Source of the DNA: Candidatus Firestonebacteria bacterium RIFOXYA2_FULL_40_8
GTDB taxonomy: Bacteria > Oederibacteriota > D2-FULL-39-29
Assembly: GCA_001778355.1 (NCBI GenBank)
Contig: MFGS01000113.1
Coordinates: forward strand, 15,333-28,530
DNA length: 13,198 nt
Direction of reading: 5' to 3'
The notes under the pieces were generated by a model that saw nothing but the letters and a program-made list of their open reading frames with translations, searched no databases and was not told the origin of the DNA. Positions within the stretch are counted from its first letter, which is position 1. Every line of letters begins with the position of its first letter. Below are positions 12,577-13,198 of this stretch, piece after piece. A program made the position numbers and the translations under genes.

Positions 12577-13198
12577 TTATTTTTCCTTGGACTTCAAAAG
12601 GTTAATTGTATTCTCACCCAGTATTTTCTTCTTCGAAGAGTCGGGAATCACTGCGTTTTTTATTCTTGCGAGGACTACTCCGGGGTCGTTTATGGTGAAG
12701 TCTGAACCGTATAATATTCTCTCGTCCCCTAGCTTGTCGACCATCTCTTCTATATTCCCTATTCTGTCGGCGCCGGAGCCGCAAAGATCGAGGTAGAGGT
12801 TTTTGTGTTTTACGGCAAGAGCTATCCTTTCGTTTATCTGATTCTTCCCTGCCCCGGGATGAGGCAGGACAAAAGTTACTTTAGGATATTGTTCGAGAAG
12901 GAAAGCCATCTCTTTTGTCTCGGCGTGTATCTGCGCAACCATATCGAGTTCGGCTATAAGGTCCATTAAGAATTTAAAGTCATCAACATCATAAGTGTAC
13001 CCGCCGATGTATCCGCAGAGCTCGCCCACCCAGGAAAACCCGGCGGCTTTTGCGCTTCTTAGCAAAGTTTTGCTTTCGAACTGGTAATTTGAATTAACAT
13101 TTACGGCAGGAATGAATTTTCCGGGATATTTCCGGCAGAACTCAAAAATTACTTCATTGGCGGAAAGAAAAACCTCTTTTGTTCCCGCTTTCAGCCCT
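12577..13198 (-). CDS. Amidohydrolase-family metal-dependent hydrolase (partial, N-terminus off the right edge)
   Basis: The last 206 residues of a TIM-barrel amidohydrolase (Amidohydro_2-like). The frame stays open to the window edge, so the true start lies outside; a TTG at 13065 opens only a subfragment. The visible motifs are VAQIHAETKE with the metal-binding His of strand 5, VTFVLPHPGAGKN with the strand-6 His, and RILYGSDFTIND, the strand-8 Asp motif usual in this family. NLYLDLCGSGADRI and the helical C-terminus ending LLKSKEK also fit. Such enzymes hydrolyse C-N or C-O bonds or decarboxylate; lactonases of sugar pathways belong here. With a Gfo/Idh/MocA dehydrogenase next in line, a sugar-lactone hydrolase is a reasonable but unproven reading. 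Confidence 0.85.
   Translation of the reverse strand, partial: GLKAGTKEVFLSANEVIFEFCRKYPGKFIPAVNVNSNYQFESKTLLRSAKAAGFSWVGELCGYIGGYTYDVDDFKFLMDLIAELDMVAQIHAETKEMAFLLEQYPKVTFVLPHPGAGKNQINERIALAVKHKNLYLDLCGSGADRIGNIEEMVDKLGDERILYGSDFTINDPGVVLARIKNAVIPDSSKKKILGENTINLLKSKEK

Noticed and set aside
13063..13065. TTG as the start of the amidohydrolase
   Set aside because: The same frame is open and protein-like through to the window edge, so the gene starts outside.

Overview
The window is a compact stretch of bacterial chromosome in which every convincing gene lies on the minus strand. Codon and base usage are moderately AT-rich. The start sites mostly carry clear AGGAGG-type ribosome binding sites, and the promoters that can be read are of the sigma-70 kind. 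Two consecutive genes encode proteins with signal peptides, one of which looks like an outer-membrane beta-barrel, which suggests a diderm bacterium. The mix of GH172, L-fucose isomerase-like, UroD-like, Gfo/Idh/MocA and amidohydrolase genes, with many short-period intergenic repeats, recalls uncultured candidate-phylum genomes. That taxonomic impression is weak, and no marker here settles it.

Layout, left to right; transcription runs right to left. (1) 1-3621 is a sugar-catabolism block: a LacI-type repressor, a cytoplasmic GH172 (DUF2961) glycosidase and an L-fucose/D-arabinose isomerase-like protein cut by the left edge. The repressor has its own promoter with a near-perfect 20-bp operator over the expected start of transcription. 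(2) 3840-4934 is a UroD-superfamily protein that is neither HemE nor a typical zinc methyltransferase. (3) 5027-5755 is truA, preceded by a strong promoter overlapped by a 32-bp palindrome with a LexA-like core, then REP-like and GC-rich hairpins. (4) 5968-9139 holds asd and, downstream of it, two secreted-protein genes. Beyond the second of these lies a decayed second copy of the asd 3' end, so the pair is bracketed by two asd tails. (5) 9256-10704 is an intact IS1202/ISNCY-like insertion sequence with doubled terminal motifs and a 16-bp target duplication. It sits exactly between a stop codon and the asd promoter. (6) 10708-13198 holds a small two-helix membrane protein, a Gfo/Idh/MocA oxidoreductase and an amidohydrolase cut by the right edge.

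Metabolically, GH172 plus a FucI-family isomerase under a LacI repressor suggests intracellular release and isomerisation of a pentose or deoxyhexose such as D-arabinose. This is inference from families. The oxidoreductase and amidohydrolase could form a second carbohydrate or cyclitol module. asd and truA are housekeeping genes.

The most unusual features are the ghost asd tail, the short-period (7- and 9-bp) repeat arrays that repeatedly begin right at the 3' ends of genes, and the promoter/palindrome in front of truA. No gene-free stretch exceeds 300 bases; the longest gaps (3622-3839, 5756-6024, 12373-12576) are filled with repeats, hairpins, promoters and the asd remnant. I see no tRNA, rRNA or CRISPR array.
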